A stretch of 64,000 bases of DNA from Tissierellia bacterium (GTDB taxonomy: Bacteria; Bacillota; Clostridia; Tissierellales; Peptoniphilaceae), in the NCBI GenBank assembly GCA_030540635.1, contig JAUNVW010000003.1, positions 43,284 to 107,283 on the forward strand, given 5' to 3'. Under the pieces are notes generated by a model. It worked only from the letters and a program-made list of their open reading frames with translations, did not search any database and had not been told where the DNA came from. The stretch's first letter is position 1. Each line of letters opens with the position of its first letter. The position numbers were made by a program, and so were the translations under genes. Below, one piece after another: positions 1 through 8,614 of this stretch.

Positions 1-1004
1 TGACCTCCAGGTATTTCAATGATCCGCGGTCCAATTTCTAAATCATGGAAAATTTTTATGGCCTTATCCGTTGCTTTTTGTCCGGCTTCATCACCATCAT
101 AACAAATATACACATTTTCGGTATAGCGTTTAATTAATTTCCCCTGTTCCTTCGTCAAAGCCGTCCCCAAGGAGGCTACGGCATAATCAATTCCTTTATT
201 AAAAAGGGCGATGACATCCATATAACCTTCCACCAATAGGACTTTGTTTTTCTTGGCAATTTCATTGAGATTGCCCACTCCATAAATATGGAGGGATTTG
301 TTATATATTTTCGAATCTTTGGAATTAATATATTTTGCAGGATGATCAACTAAGGTACGTCCTCCAAAACCAATAACCTTCTTTTTAATATCGAGGATCG
401 GGAAAATTAATCGATCCCGATATTTGTCGTAATATCCCTTTGAAAATGTAGACTCGCCAATTAAGCCCAATTCCAACATATCCTTTTCTTCATAACCCTT
501 ATCCTTTAAATGTCGGTATAGACCTGTGCCACTGCCATCGGCATAACCGATGACAAATTCATTAATACATCGGCGATCAAGTCCTCTTTTTACCAAATAC
601 TCCCGAGGGGTTTTATGGACGAGTAATTGACGAAAGAAATACTGCTTAGCCTCTTCATTTATGGCCAAAAGTTTATTTCTTTGTTGATAGGCTTTTTGAT
701 CAAATTGTCCTGTTTCAATAAAGATACCACCTTTGTCCGCCAGAAATCGTATCGCTTCTGGATAAGAAAGATTTTCTTTTTTCATAATAAACCCAATCAC
801 ATCGCCACCTTCTCCACAACCAAAACAACGGAAAATCCCCTTTTGGGAGGAAACCGTAAAGGAAGGTGTCTTTTCATTATGAAAAGGACAAAGGCCGACA
901 AAATTTTGTCCTGATTTTTTAAGATCGACATATTCTGAAACAATGGAAACAATATCCATTTGATCTTTTACTTCTTGTATTTTATCCTCCGGTATGCGAG
1001 CCAA
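1..1004 (-). CDS. dnaG: DNA primase DnaG, N-terminal part (runs off the left edge)
   Basis: DnaG makes the RNA primers for lagging-strand DNA synthesis at the fork. The reverse strand reads from a TTG codon at 1004 (MARIPEDKIQEV...) with GGAGG at 1011-1015, six bases upstream; no ATG fits, and the TTG puts the family N-terminus in place. The zinc-binding CHC2 motif is visible (CPFH at residues 39-42, CFGC about 20 residues later). A TOPRIM core follows, with VLLVEGYMDV and YDGDEAGQ. About 334 codons are present; the helicase-binding C-terminus lies outside the window. The dGTPase-like gene ends 14 nt upstream, so the two are probably cotranscribed, as in other Clostridia where dgt-dnaG-rpoD cluster. 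Confidence 0.96.
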   Translation of the reverse strand, partial: MARIPEDKIQEVKDQMDIVSIVSEYVDLKKSGQNFVGLCPFHNEKTPSFTVSSQKGIFRCFGCGEGGDVIGFIMKKENLSYPEAIRFLADKGGIFIETGQFDQKAYQQRNKLLAINEEAKQYFFRQLLVHKTPREYLVKRGLDRRCINEFVIGYADGSGTGLYRHLKDKGYEEKDMLELGLIGESTFSKGYYDKYRDRLIFPILDIKKKVIGFGGRTLVDHPAKYINSKDSKIYNKSLHIYGVGNLNEIAKKNKVLLVEGYMDVIALFNKGIDYAVASLGTALTKEQGKLIKRYTENVYICYDGDEAGQKATDKAIKIFHDLEIGPRIIEIPGG

Positions 1005-1018
1005 GTATTGCCTCCAAT

Positions 1019-2032
1019 CTATATGGACCATGATTTGGGGATAAATATCTCCTCATAAATATTTTTTGCGTAAATATCGGTCATGCCTGCGATATAATCG
1101 GTAATGATATCGTCAGAATTCACTGGAGAATTAAATTTATCATATATTTCTAAATGGGATTTCGGGATTTTCTCCATGTTCTTTTTAAAGTAATGGTACA
1201 AAGTTTCCAGCACATGATAGACCCGTTCCATTTCCCCTTTTTCTGAAACCTTTTGATAAACATTTTGAAATAGAAATGTCCGTAAATTCATCATCTCACG
1301 GTAAATATCTTTTTCCATGGTAATTTCCTTTAAATCCTTAGAAGAACGGATCACCGATCGAACCAATGTATCGATTCTCTCTGAATGATTTTTTCCCAAT
1401 ATTTGATGTACCGATGAGGGGATATCTTCTTCTTGGAGCAAATAACACCGTTTCGCATCATCTAAATCGTGGTTAATATAGGCGATACGATCGGAAATCT
1501 GAACGATCTTCCCCTCCAATGTTTTGGGCTTTCCTTGGGAAGAATGATTGACAATACCATCTCGCACTTCCCCAGTTAAATTCAATCCCGGATAATCATG
1601 TCGTCCTTCTAAATACTCGACAATCCGTAAAGATTGCTCATTATGTTTAAAACCATTGGGGTGGAGATCATTTAGTACCCGCTCTCCCATATGACCATAG
1701 GGGGTATGGCCTAAATCATGGCCCAAAGCAATGGCTTCTGTCAAGTCTTCATTTAAGGCCAATGCCCGGGCAATGGTCCTTGCAATTTGGGATACTTCCA
1801 GTGTGTGGGTCAAACGGGTTCGATAATGGTCTTTCTCCGGATGAATATAAACCTGGGTCTTATGCTCCAATCGACGAAATGCTTTCGAATGGATAATTCG
1901 GTCTCGATCCACTTGGAATTTATTTCGTATCTCACAATCCGGTTCATCATAAACTCTTTTTGCCAAAGAAGAGCGGGAGGCTTTTTGATCGAAAAACCCA
2001 TCTTCTTTTCCCTTTTTATCGAAATGATCCAT
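1019..2032 (-). CDS. Deoxyguanosinetriphosphate triphosphohydrolase-like HD protein
   Basis: Predicted dNTPase of the Dgt/HD family, hydrolysing dNTPs to nucleoside plus triphosphate. The HD metal site is visible: RLTHTLEV (His about 76), GHDLGHTPYGH (HD about 105-106) and a downstream aspartate in ISDRIAYINHDLDDA. The length, 337 aa, fits the short Gram-positive dGTPase-like group. The open frame reaches 2062, but AAGGGGG about 7 nt upstream of the ATG at 2032 makes that the likely start (MDHFDKKGKE); the first ten residues of the longer frame are the RBS region. It is the first gene of the dnaG operon. Substrate preference cannot be read from sequence. Confidence 0.92.
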   Translation of the reverse strand: MDHFDKKGKEDGFFDQKASRSSLAKRVYDEPDCEIRNKFQVDRDRIIHSKAFRRLEHKTQVYIHPEKDHYRTRLTHTLEVSQIARTIARALALNEDLTEAIALGHDLGHTPYGHMGERVLNDLHPNGFKHNEQSLRIVEYLEGRHDYPGLNLTGEVRDGIVNHSSQGKPKTLEGKIVQISDRIAYINHDLDDAKRCYLLQEEDIPSSVHQILGKNHSERIDTLVRSVIRSSKDLKEITMEKDIYREMMNLRTFLFQNVYQKVSEKGEMERVYHVLETLYHYFKKNMEKIPKSHLEIYDKFNSPVNSDDIITDYIAGMTDIYAKNIYEEIFIPKSWSI

Positions 2033-2070
2033 AATTTGACCCCCTTGGTGATAATAAAACACCTATTGCT

Positions 2071-2076
2071 ATTATA
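2071..2076 (-). promoter_or_regulatory. -10 element for the dGTPase-like/dnaG operon
   Basis: A perfect TATAAT on the minus strand lies about 40 nt upstream of the ATG at 2032. The best -35 (TTGAAA, 2091-2096) is only 14 nt away, so the -35 is weak or spaced short. Confidence 0.45.
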
Positions 2077-2110
2077 CCCATTCCCGGGGTTTTCAACATT
2101 TTAATGGGCC

Positions 2111-2150
2111 TAAAAAAATAAGTATTGAGTAAATACCCCAATACTTATTT
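2111..2150 (-). terminator. Intrinsic terminator ending the ispH-S1 operon
   Basis: An 11-bp perfect stem (2117-2127 with 2139-2149) with an 11-nt loop is followed on the minus strand by a run of seven T. It follows the ispH-S1 stop by about 26 nt. Confidence 0.85.
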
Positions 2151-2175
2151 TCATTAATTTTTATTTAAGAAATGC

Positions 2176-4428
2176 CTATGCTTCTTCGTTTTCTTCTTCA
2201 GAATCTTCTTCGTTTTCTTCTTCATCTAACGAACAAGTTTCTTCTTCCGCATTTTCTTCAGTTTCTTCTTCATTTGTTTCTTCTTCTACTTCTTCTTGTG
2301 TTTCAGAAACTACATCTGTTTTTGCATCGGCACGATCTTCTTCGACAACTTCTTCTTGTTCTGCGGTAACATCGGTTTCAGCTTCTTCTCCACTGCCGAA
2401 ATCTCCCATGTCCAGTCCAGCTTCATCTAATAAGAAGCCCAAGTCTGTATTTAATGCATCATCATCAAATAGGCTATCTTGTGTTTCTTGACGTTGTTGA
2501 CGTGGTTTTTTTCGCTTGACTTGTTTCTTAGGACGTGGCTTTCTTTCAGGTTTTTTCGGTGCCTCTTTTGTTTCTTTAATGGAAAGGGCGATTCGTTTTT
2601 CTTCAGGATTAATCTCAAGGATTTTAACATCGACCACATCGCCATTATTTAATTCATCCGATGGTTTTTCCACATGGGCGTGACTGATTTGTGAAACGTG
2701 AACCAAGCCCTCGACCCCTTCTTTTAAACGAACAAATGCACCGAAGTCAACAAGATTTACAACAGTACCTTGAACAACATCACCGACTTCATTATTTTCT
2801 ACAAAAGCTTCAAAGGGCTTTTGTTGTAATTGTTTTAAACCTAAGGAGATTCGATTTCGCTCCCGATTAGCGCGTAGGATTTTAACTTCAACTTCTTGTC
2901 CTTCTTTTAATTCATCCGATGGATGACTGATTCGATTCCAAGAAATATCTGAAATATGAATTAAACCGTCTACACCACCAATATCAACAAAGGCTCCGAA
3001 ATCCGTTAAACGTTGGACGGTACCTGTAACGACCTTATCTACTTCGATATTTTCCCAAGCTTTGTCGAGTTGTTCTTGTTTCTTTTCCACTAAAACATCT
3101 TTTCTCGAAATAACTAAGCGTCGTTTTCTTTCGTCTATATTAATGATTTTACATTCGCAGGTTTCACCGACAAATTTTCCAAGATTTTTCACGAAATAAT
3201 CTGCCACATGGGATCCTGGGATAAATGCTGTAATTCCATCAACATAAGCGAGTAATCCACCTTTGACTTCTTTAAAGATTTCCGCTTCTACGGTTTCTTC
3301 GTTTTCATAGGCTTTTACTAATTCTTTCCACGCGCGGACATCTTCCACTCTCCTTGTTGAAAGGACAACATTACCTTCACCATCATCGAGCTTAATGACA
3401 TAAACTTCGATATCATCACCTTCGGAAAATAAATCCTTTGGGTTTTTTGACTCATCGGAGCTTAGCTCATCACGATTAATGATACCATCGGATTTATAAC
3501 CGATATTTACCATTACTTCGTCATCGGTAACATAGATGACGGTTCCCTTCACAATTTCCCTTGGGTAGATTTTATTCATGCTCTCTTCTACCTGTTCCAT
3601 AAACTCATCTTTACTGTAATTTTCCATTACGTTTACAACCTCCTCGATTACCCAGTCCGGCGTTGAGGCTCCGGCAGATAATCCTATTATATTATATTCT
3701 AATACTTTTGCCCGTGGTAAATCCCGGTAATTTTCAATGCGAAAGGAATTGGGATTATGGGCTTTAGCGATTTGAAACAGCTTATTTGTGTTGGAGCTAT
3801 TCATTCCTCCGATTATAATCATGGCATCTACTTCTTGAGCTAATTCCTTTACGCCTTCTTGCCGAACCTTCGTTGCATTGCAAATGGTGTTTTCCACGAT
3901 AACATCCGTATTATTTCCTACTATTATATCAGAAAGTTCCTTAAATTTCACAAATTGATTGGTTGTTTGTGAAATAACATAAAACTTTCCATGAACTACG
4001 GCATTGGCCTCTTCCCTTGTCTCCACGACAATGGGATTTTCACCGTAGCTTTTCATTGCAATAATTTCCGGATGAGTAGGATCACCGATAATTACTGTTC
4101 GATAACCCCTGTCTTCCATTTTACGAATCTTCCCATAGATTTTTAATAAAACGGGACAGGTGGCATCGATCAATTGATTGCCACTGTTCATTATATCATC
4201 TTTTTGGTCATTTGGTAAACCATGTGCCCGTATTATTACGTTTTTTGTCTTAATTTTTTCATTTTCTTCATATAAACCCATCTTCTTTAATCGATCGGTT
4301 TCATCTTTATTATGAATCAACTGTCCCATGGATGTGGCAGGGCCTTCTTCCAATGCTTTTTCCGTCATCGTCACTGCCCTTTTCACGCCAAAGCAAAAAC
4401 CAGCGTTTTTCGCGATTTTAATAATCAC
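2176..4428 (-). CDS. ispH: IspH (HMBPP reductase) fused to a four-S1-domain ribosomal protein S1-like protein
   Basis: Residues 1 to about 280 are 4-hydroxy-3-methylbut-2-enyl diphosphate reductase, the last step of the MEP isoprenoid pathway. The three [4Fe-4S] cysteines are present (GFCFGVKRA, Cys12; DATCP; TICNAT), as is the RAHG motif. From about residue 290 four S1 RNA-binding repeats follow, e.g. GTVQRLTDFGAFVDIGG and GTVVNLVDFGAFVRLK, as in RpsA-type proteins. The last ~120 residues are a basic linker and a long Glu-rich tail. The 750-aa fusion is known in Clostridia. The start is GTG at 4428, overlapping the plsC stop in TAGTG, so translation is probably coupled. It is the last gene of the operon. 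The acidic tail has an unusually skewed composition. Confidence 0.95.
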   Translation of the reverse strand: MIIKIAKNAGFCFGVKRAVTMTEKALEEGPATSMGQLIHNKDETDRLKKMGLYEENEKIKTKNVIIRAHGLPNDQKDDIMNSGNQLIDATCPVLLKIYGKIRKMEDRGYRTVIIGDPTHPEIIAMKSYGENPIVVETREEANAVVHGKFYVISQTTNQFVKFKELSDIIVGNNTDVIVENTICNATKVRQEGVKELAQEVDAMIIIGGMNSSNTNKLFQIAKAHNPNSFRIENYRDLPRAKVLEYNIIGLSAGASTPDWVIEEVVNVMENYSKDEFMEQVEESMNKIYPREIVKGTVIYVTDDEVMVNIGYKSDGIINRDELSSDESKNPKDLFSEGDDIEVYVIKLDDGEGNVVLSTRRVEDVRAWKELVKAYENEETVEAEIFKEVKGGLLAYVDGITAFIPGSHVADYFVKNLGKFVGETCECKIINIDERKRRLVISRKDVLVEKKQEQLDKAWENIEVDKVVTGTVQRLTDFGAFVDIGGVDGLIHISDISWNRISHPSDELKEGQEVEVKILRANRERNRISLGLKQLQQKPFEAFVENNEVGDVVQGTVVNLVDFGAFVRLKEGVEGLVHVSQISHAHVEKPSDELNNGDVVDVKILEINPEEKRIALSIKETKEAPKKPERKPRPKKQVKRKKPRQQRQETQDSLFDDDALNTDLGFLLDEAGLDMGDFGSGEEAETDVTAEQEEVVEEDRADAKTDVVSETQEEVEEETNEEETEENAEEETCSLDEEENEEDSEEENEEA

Positions 4429-4997
4429 TATTTTTCCTCCATTTGATAAATTTTATCATAAACAGCTTTTGTAATCTTATAATATTGTTCTTTTTTATTT
4501 CCTTCATATTCTCTAGGATCGACGATTCCTTTTCCATGGATCACGACCTTTGAGAATAATTTGTATTTACTTTCAATATATAAAACGAGTATCGGCGCCT
4601 TTGAACGGGAGGCCAACAAGCCGATCCCTTCTTTCATATTACCCAGATCTACATTTTTTACTCGGGTACCTTCTGGAAATATCCCCAATACTTCATCATT
4701 TTTCAATACCCCAAGGGATTTTTTTATTGATTTTATATCTGTGGCATCACGATCCACCGATATAACACCGGCACCATTTAATAGGGGACGCAGTAAAGGA
4801 TGATCAAATAATTCCCTTTTCCCCATAAAACGAATTGGCCGTTTGAAATGGGTAGCGACAAAAAAAGGATCCCACCCACTATTGTGATTGCTACATACAA
4901 TTAAAGGTCCTTCTGGAATTTCTTCCAATCCCTTGATTTCAACACGAAATAAAATTTTAATGACAACCGCCATAATTGAACATAAAACTTTGTACAT
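4428..4997 (-). CDS. plsC: 1-acyl-sn-glycerol-3-phosphate acyltransferase
   Basis: PlsC adds the second acyl chain to lysophosphatidic acid to give phosphatidic acid at the inner membrane face. The catalytic HX4D motif appears as NHNSGWD and the substrate-binding motif as FPEGTR. An N-terminal hydrophobic stretch (VLCSIMAVVIKILF) may anchor it. The length, 189 aa, is typical for small Gram-positive PlsC. The start at 4997 has GGGGG six bases upstream. It abuts cmk (stop at 4998) and overlaps ispH, a cmk-plsC-ispH-rpsA order known from Clostridia. plsX and plsY lie elsewhere in the window, so the full phosphatidate route is present here. Confidence 0.93.
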   Translation of the reverse strand: MYKVLCSIMAVVIKILFRVEIKGLEEIPEGPLIVCSNHNSGWDPFFVATHFKRPIRFMGKRELFDHPLLRPLLNGAGVISVDRDATDIKSIKKSLGVLKNDEVLGIFPEGTRVKNVDLGNMKEGIGLLASRSKAPILVLYIESKYKLFSKVVIHGKGIVDPREYEGNKKEQYYKITKAVYDKIYQMEEK

Positions 4998-5816
4998 TTA
5001 TTCCCCCGCCTTCTTTAGGATAATCTCCATCACTTTCTGAATGGTTTCCCCTTCATCCATATTGGAATTATCCAATCGAATTCCGTCTTCTGCTTTTTTC
5101 AACGGTGAGATTTCCCTTGTGGTATCATATTCATCCCGGCGATTAATATCCGACAATACCATTTCAAAGGCTATGGCTTCATTCATTTGTTTAAATCGCC
5201 GTTTTGCTCGAACTTCCGGAGTAGCCGTTAAATAGATCTTGACCTTCGCCTGGGGTAAAACGACGGTGCCTATATCTCGCCCATCTAATACCGTCGATTG
5301 TTTTTTCGAGATTTCCCGTTGGGTATCAACGAGTTTTTCCCGAACAAAACCATAGGAAGAAACGAGGGAAACTTGATCGGTTACTTCTTTACTACGGATT
5401 CGATCTTCTAAATCTTCACCATTTAAAAGAAGTTTTCCATGGTCATATTGGAAAGACATTTCCTCCAAGGCCACTTTAATGGCCCCTTCATTGTGTAAAT
5501 CAATCTTCTTTTCCATCAATGCGTAGGTAATTCCCCGATACATAGCCCCCGTATCTAAATAGGCGATATTTAATTGCTTCGCAATCTTTTTGGCAATGGT
5601 CGATTTCCCCGAACCCGATGGACCGTCAATGGCAATATTAAACTCCCGATCCAGGGGAAAATAATGATATTCACCGTCTTTTGATACTGTCGTGATAAAT
5701 TCTTGAAAATCGATATCGAAATCTTCTTCCCGAAGGATTTCCCCTAAAGGATGGGCGATAAGGATCCTCGAAATATTCTTTTTATTCACCCGATCCAACA
5801 ATTCTTTTCTATTCAT
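4998..5816 (-). CDS. cmk: Cytidylate kinase with an unexplained N-terminal extension
   Basis: Cmk phosphorylates CMP and dCMP. The P-loop (IAIDGPSGSGKST) is followed by AYLDTGAMYRGIT and LDGRDIGTVV, all typical of the family, and the C-terminal RRDEYDTTREISPLKKA is canonical. The start is set at 5816 (MNRKELL) because GGGAGG lies 8-9 nt upstream; the frame continues to 5885 but that part overlaps the previous gene. Even so the P-loop begins only near residue 60, so the protein (272 aa) has about 55-60 extra N-terminal residues (MNRKELLDRVNKK... to about PLDREF) that I do not recognise. It overlaps the flavoprotein gene by 8 bp. Confidence 0.93.
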   Translation of the reverse strand: MNRKELLDRVNKKNISRILIAHPLGEILREEDFDIDFQEFITTVSKDGEYHYFPLDREFNIAIDGPSGSGKSTIAKKIAKQLNIAYLDTGAMYRGITYALMEKKIDLHNEGAIKVALEEMSFQYDHGKLLLNGEDLEDRIRSKEVTDQVSLVSSYGFVREKLVDTQREISKKQSTVLDGRDIGTVVLPQAKVKIYLTATPEVRAKRRFKQMNEAIAFEMVLSDINRRDEYDTTREISPLKKAEDGIRLDNSNMDEGETIQKVMEIILKKAGE

Positions 5817-7020
5817 TATCTTTACCTCCCGCTGATTTCCCAGCAACAAAACCCGTAGACCAAGCAATTTGTAAATTAAATCCACCGGTTAATCCATCGA
5901 TATCTAATATTTCCCCGGCAAAATATAAGTTTTCCACGTATTTCGATTCCATAGTCGACGGATCGACTTCATCAACATGAACGCCACCGGCGGTGATAAT
6001 CCCTCGATGGGCATCTTCTGTTCCCAGAATGTGATAGCGTAAATCCTTTATGGTTTCTACTAAATCTATCCGTTCTTTTCGCGTTAATTGATTGATTTTA
6101 CGGTCCTCTGGGATTTTGCTTTTCGTTAATACTTCATGGATCATCTTATTCAATAATAAATCCTTCAAACCATTTTTTATATCGCGATTGGCATATTTTT
6201 CAAAATCCCGTAAAAGACGGCGATCAAGTTGTTCTTTTGTCAATCCCGGCTTTAAATCCAAATGGATGATTCCCCCGGGGGATTTACTGATTAAAGACGA
6301 TAAAGTCAATATTAAGGGACCCGATAAGCCCCTTTTCGTGTATAGGACTTCCCCGATTTCATCATAGAAAAGCTCTTCTTTTCGATAACTTATTCCAATA
6401 TTTCGAAGGCTAATTCCTTCTAAATCGGACACATCCTCTTTTACATTCAAGGCAATGAGTCCTGGTCTTGGCCTTATGATTTTATGTCCCATCTTCGACG
6501 CAAATTCATAGCCATCTCCCGTGGAACCCGTTGCTGGATAAGTGATTCCCCCAGTGGCAATGATGACTTTATCGGCAACGTAATTCTTTTTATTGGTGTA
6601 TACCATAAACTTTTCTTTCTTTTCGATGGCATTGACCTTGGTATTATAAAGGATCTTTACATTATTTTTATGAAGTCTTCTTTCCAATGCCTTCATAATA
6701 TCCGAGGATTTATCACTTACGGGAAAAACCCGCCCTCCCCGTTCTACTTTTAAGGGCACATCTTCTTCCACCATTTTCATCATATCTTCATTGGAAAACT
6801 GATATAAAGAAGAATACATAAAATATGGATTATTCACAAGGGAAGAAATGATATCTTCCACTGGGCAATCATTGGTTAGATTACAACGCCCCTTCCCTGT
6901 AATATAGACTTTTTTCATGAGTTTTTCATTTTTTTCAAAAATAATTACTTTTTCTTTTGTTCCTGCGCCAATACCTGCCAAAACGCCGGCGGCTCCACCA
7001 CCAATAATTGCAATTGTCAT
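5809..7020 (-). CDS. NAD(P)/FAD-dependent oxidoreductase, HI0933/YhiN (BaiN-like) family
   Basis: A flavoprotein of the HI0933 family. The N-terminal Rossmann motif IAIIGGGAAGVLAG binds FAD, the family motif VYITGKGRCNLTND is present, and the C-terminus has AGEILDIDGLTGGFNLQIAW, the second FAD contact. The length, 403 aa, is normal. The physiological substrate of most members is unknown; BaiN members act on bile acid intermediates, but sequence alone cannot assign that here. AGGTG precedes the ATG at 7020. It is commonly found beside cmk in Clostridia, and here the stop overlaps the cmk start by 8 bp. Confidence 0.9.
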   Translation of the reverse strand: MTIAIIGGGAAGVLAGIGAGTKEKVIIFEKNEKLMKKVYITGKGRCNLTNDCPVEDIISSLVNNPYFMYSSLYQFSNEDMMKMVEEDVPLKVERGGRVFPVSDKSSDIMKALERRLHKNNVKILYNTKVNAIEKKEKFMVYTNKKNYVADKVIIATGGITYPATGSTGDGYEFASKMGHKIIRPRPGLIALNVKEDVSDLEGISLRNIGISYRKEELFYDEIGEVLYTKRGLSGPLILTLSSLISKSPGGIIHLDLKPGLTKEQLDRRLLRDFEKYANRDIKNGLKDLLLNKMIHEVLTKSKIPEDRKINQLTRKERIDLVETIKDLRYHILGTEDAHRGIITAGGVHVDEVDPSTMESKYVENLYFAGEILDIDGLTGGFNLQIAWSTGFVAGKSAGGKDNE

Positions 7021-7027
7021 ATTTCAC

Positions 7028-7597
7028 CTATAATTTTTCCAATACCAATACGAAAGGCGGATTGTTCTTTTGATTGATAAAATCGTATTTCATACAATTC
7101 CACTGTTTTTGGTCGAACTCTTTGATTTTCTTCAATAAATACATTTCTTCTTCTTTTCCCGATGGATGACCGGGATAAAAAGTCATGATGATCAATCCCT
7201 TAGGCAATAGTAAATCCATCGCTTTTTTTAAGGATCGATAGACCGTAATTTTATCTGTTGTTATGGTTTTATCGCCACCGGGAAGATAGCCTAAATTATA
7301 AATAAATAAATTTGCTTCTTTAATATATTTATCGACATTTTCATGACTATCATGGATAAGCCTTTTGTTTGTAAAATCCGATAATAATTTCGCCGATGAT
7401 CTAATGGCCTTTTCTTGAAGATCAAAACCATAGAGAAAACCTTGGGGAATTTGTTTTAAAATCCATAAACTGTCTTTGCCATGGCCCAAGGTCATATCCA
7501 CGCAAATTTCATTTCCCGTTAGGAAATGATTCAATAATTTACGGGTTATTTCAACGGTATTAATGGGAAGCACGGCAATCACCTTGGAATAATTCAT
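7028..7597 (-). CDS. mnmM: YtqB/MnmM-type SAM-dependent methyltransferase (tRNA wobble uridine modification)
   Basis: A class I SAM methyltransferase of the YtqB family, shown in other Firmicutes to make the final methylation of mnm5s2U at the tRNA wobble position. The SAM motif I is CVDMTLGHGKDSLWIL, the post-I acidic residue is in YGFDLQ, and the motif IV region is FIYNLGYLPGGDK, matching the family NLGYLPGGDK signature. The start at 7597 (MNYSKVIAVLP) aligns with family N-termini and gives 189 aa; the frame reaches 7663 but the extra residues overlap the preceding gene more deeply. It overlaps that gene by 38 bp. Confidence 0.85.
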   Translation of the reverse strand: MNYSKVIAVLPINTVEITRKLLNHFLTGNEICVDMTLGHGKDSLWILKQIPQGFLYGFDLQEKAIRSSAKLLSDFTNKRLIHDSHENVDKYIKEANLFIYNLGYLPGGDKTITTDKITVYRSLKKAMDLLLPKGLIIMTFYPGHPSGKEEEMYLLKKIKEFDQKQWNCMKYDFINQKNNPPFVLVLEKL

Positions 7598-7916
7598 CGA
7601 GGATAATTTTCTTTCCGGGATAAAAGTCCTCGGTACAGCCCTTTCGATCATAAAATACTCCATGGCCCAATTGATGAACCTTAAATCCCGTGGACTTTAA
7701 AAAAAATAAAGCGTATTCTTTTTTATCCGAAAGGATTTGAAAATCTTCCAAATAAACTTTATCCCCAATGGTTATCCTCGAATAACCTAGAATTTTTTCA
7801 TTTTCTCGAAAAACATAGAGATAACTCGGTAATTCCAAAGAGATATTTAAATCCATGGGGAATTTTTCCATTAATATTTCCAAATCATCGGGCACCATAT
7901 CTTTTAACGATAACAT
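7560..7916 (-). CDS. Small uncharacterised protein, possible GNAT-like fragment
   Basis: A 118-aa protein I do not recognise. The stretch SLELPSYLYVFRENEKILGYSRITIGDKVYLEDFQI resembles the central beta-strands of GNAT acyltransferases (split here as text; residues about 30-65), but no acetyl-CoA-binding Q/RxxGxG/A loop follows, so it would be a degenerate or minimal member. It sits inside the operon, overlapping rluB by 13 bp upstream and mnmM by 38 bp downstream, which supports it being translated. The RBS is weak (AAAGAAG). It may simply be a lineage-specific protein linked to its RNA-modifying neighbours. Confidence 0.55.
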   Translation of the reverse strand: MLSLKDMVPDDLEILMEKFPMDLNISLELPSYLYVFRENEKILGYSRITIGDKVYLEDFQILSDKKEYALFFLKSTGFKVHQLGHGVFYDRKGCTEDFYPGKKIILDELFQGDCRASH

Positions 7917-8614
7917 TCTTCTTTCAACTCTTTCAACTCATTTTTCTTTAATTCACGATATTCTCCAGGGGCTAAATTTCCCAAATGAAGGGGCCCCAAT
8001 TGAATCCGACACAATTCGATCACCGGATGGCCAATACGATGAAACATTTTTCGAATTTGTCGATTTCGCCCCTCATCAATGGTGACAAAATACGAAGATG
8101 TATCCTTTCCCGTGGCTTTTCCTTCAATCGTACAGGGATTTAATAAATAATCATCGATGATGATTCCTTTTTCTAATCGAGATATGTTTTTTTTCGATGG
8201 ATGACCGGATACTAAAACATCATAGGTTTTCTTAATCCCGTAACGGGGATGGGTGATTCGATGGGTGAGAATTCCATCATTTGTTAACAATAACAAGCCC
8301 GTTGAATCCTTATCTAAACGGCCAGCCGGATAAATCCTTTCCTTAGTATCGATAAGATCAACCACTTGGAGCTTCTCATGGGGATCGTCCACCGTTGTGA
8401 CATAATCCAAAGGCTTATGTAGGAGATAATAAACTAATTTTCCTTCTAATTTTATCACATCGCCATCGACTTCCACTACATCCTCTTTACCGATATCAAT
8501 CCCCGGATGATCCACCGTATTTCCATTTACTCTAACCCTTCCATTAAATACGAGTTCATCGGCTTTTCGCCTCGAAGATATCCCCGCCCTTGCAATGTAT
8601 TTATTCAGTCGCAT
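7904..8614 (-). CDS. rluB: Pseudouridine synthase RluB/RsuA family
   Basis: Predicted 23S rRNA pseudouridine synthase. An N-terminal S4 RNA-binding domain (residues about 1-60, MRLNKYIARAGISSRRKADEL) precedes the catalytic domain. The catalytic aspartate lies in AGRLDKDSTGLLLLTNDG and the family motif GRNRQIRKMF follows near residue 190. The length, 236 aa, is typical. AGGAGAAGG lies just upstream of the ATG. The scpA-scpB-rluB order is conserved across Firmicutes, and it overlaps scpB by 14 bp. Confidence 0.93.
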   Translation of the reverse strand: MRLNKYIARAGISSRRKADELVFNGRVRVNGNTVDHPGIDIGKEDVVEVDGDVIKLEGKLVYYLLHKPLDYVTTVDDPHEKLQVVDLIDTKERIYPAGRLDKDSTGLLLLTNDGILTHRITHPRYGIKKTYDVLVSGHPSKKNISRLEKGIIIDDYLLNPCTIEGKATGKDTSSYFVTIDEGRNRQIRKMFHRIGHPVIELCRIQLGPLHLGNLAPGEYRELKKNELKELKEECYR

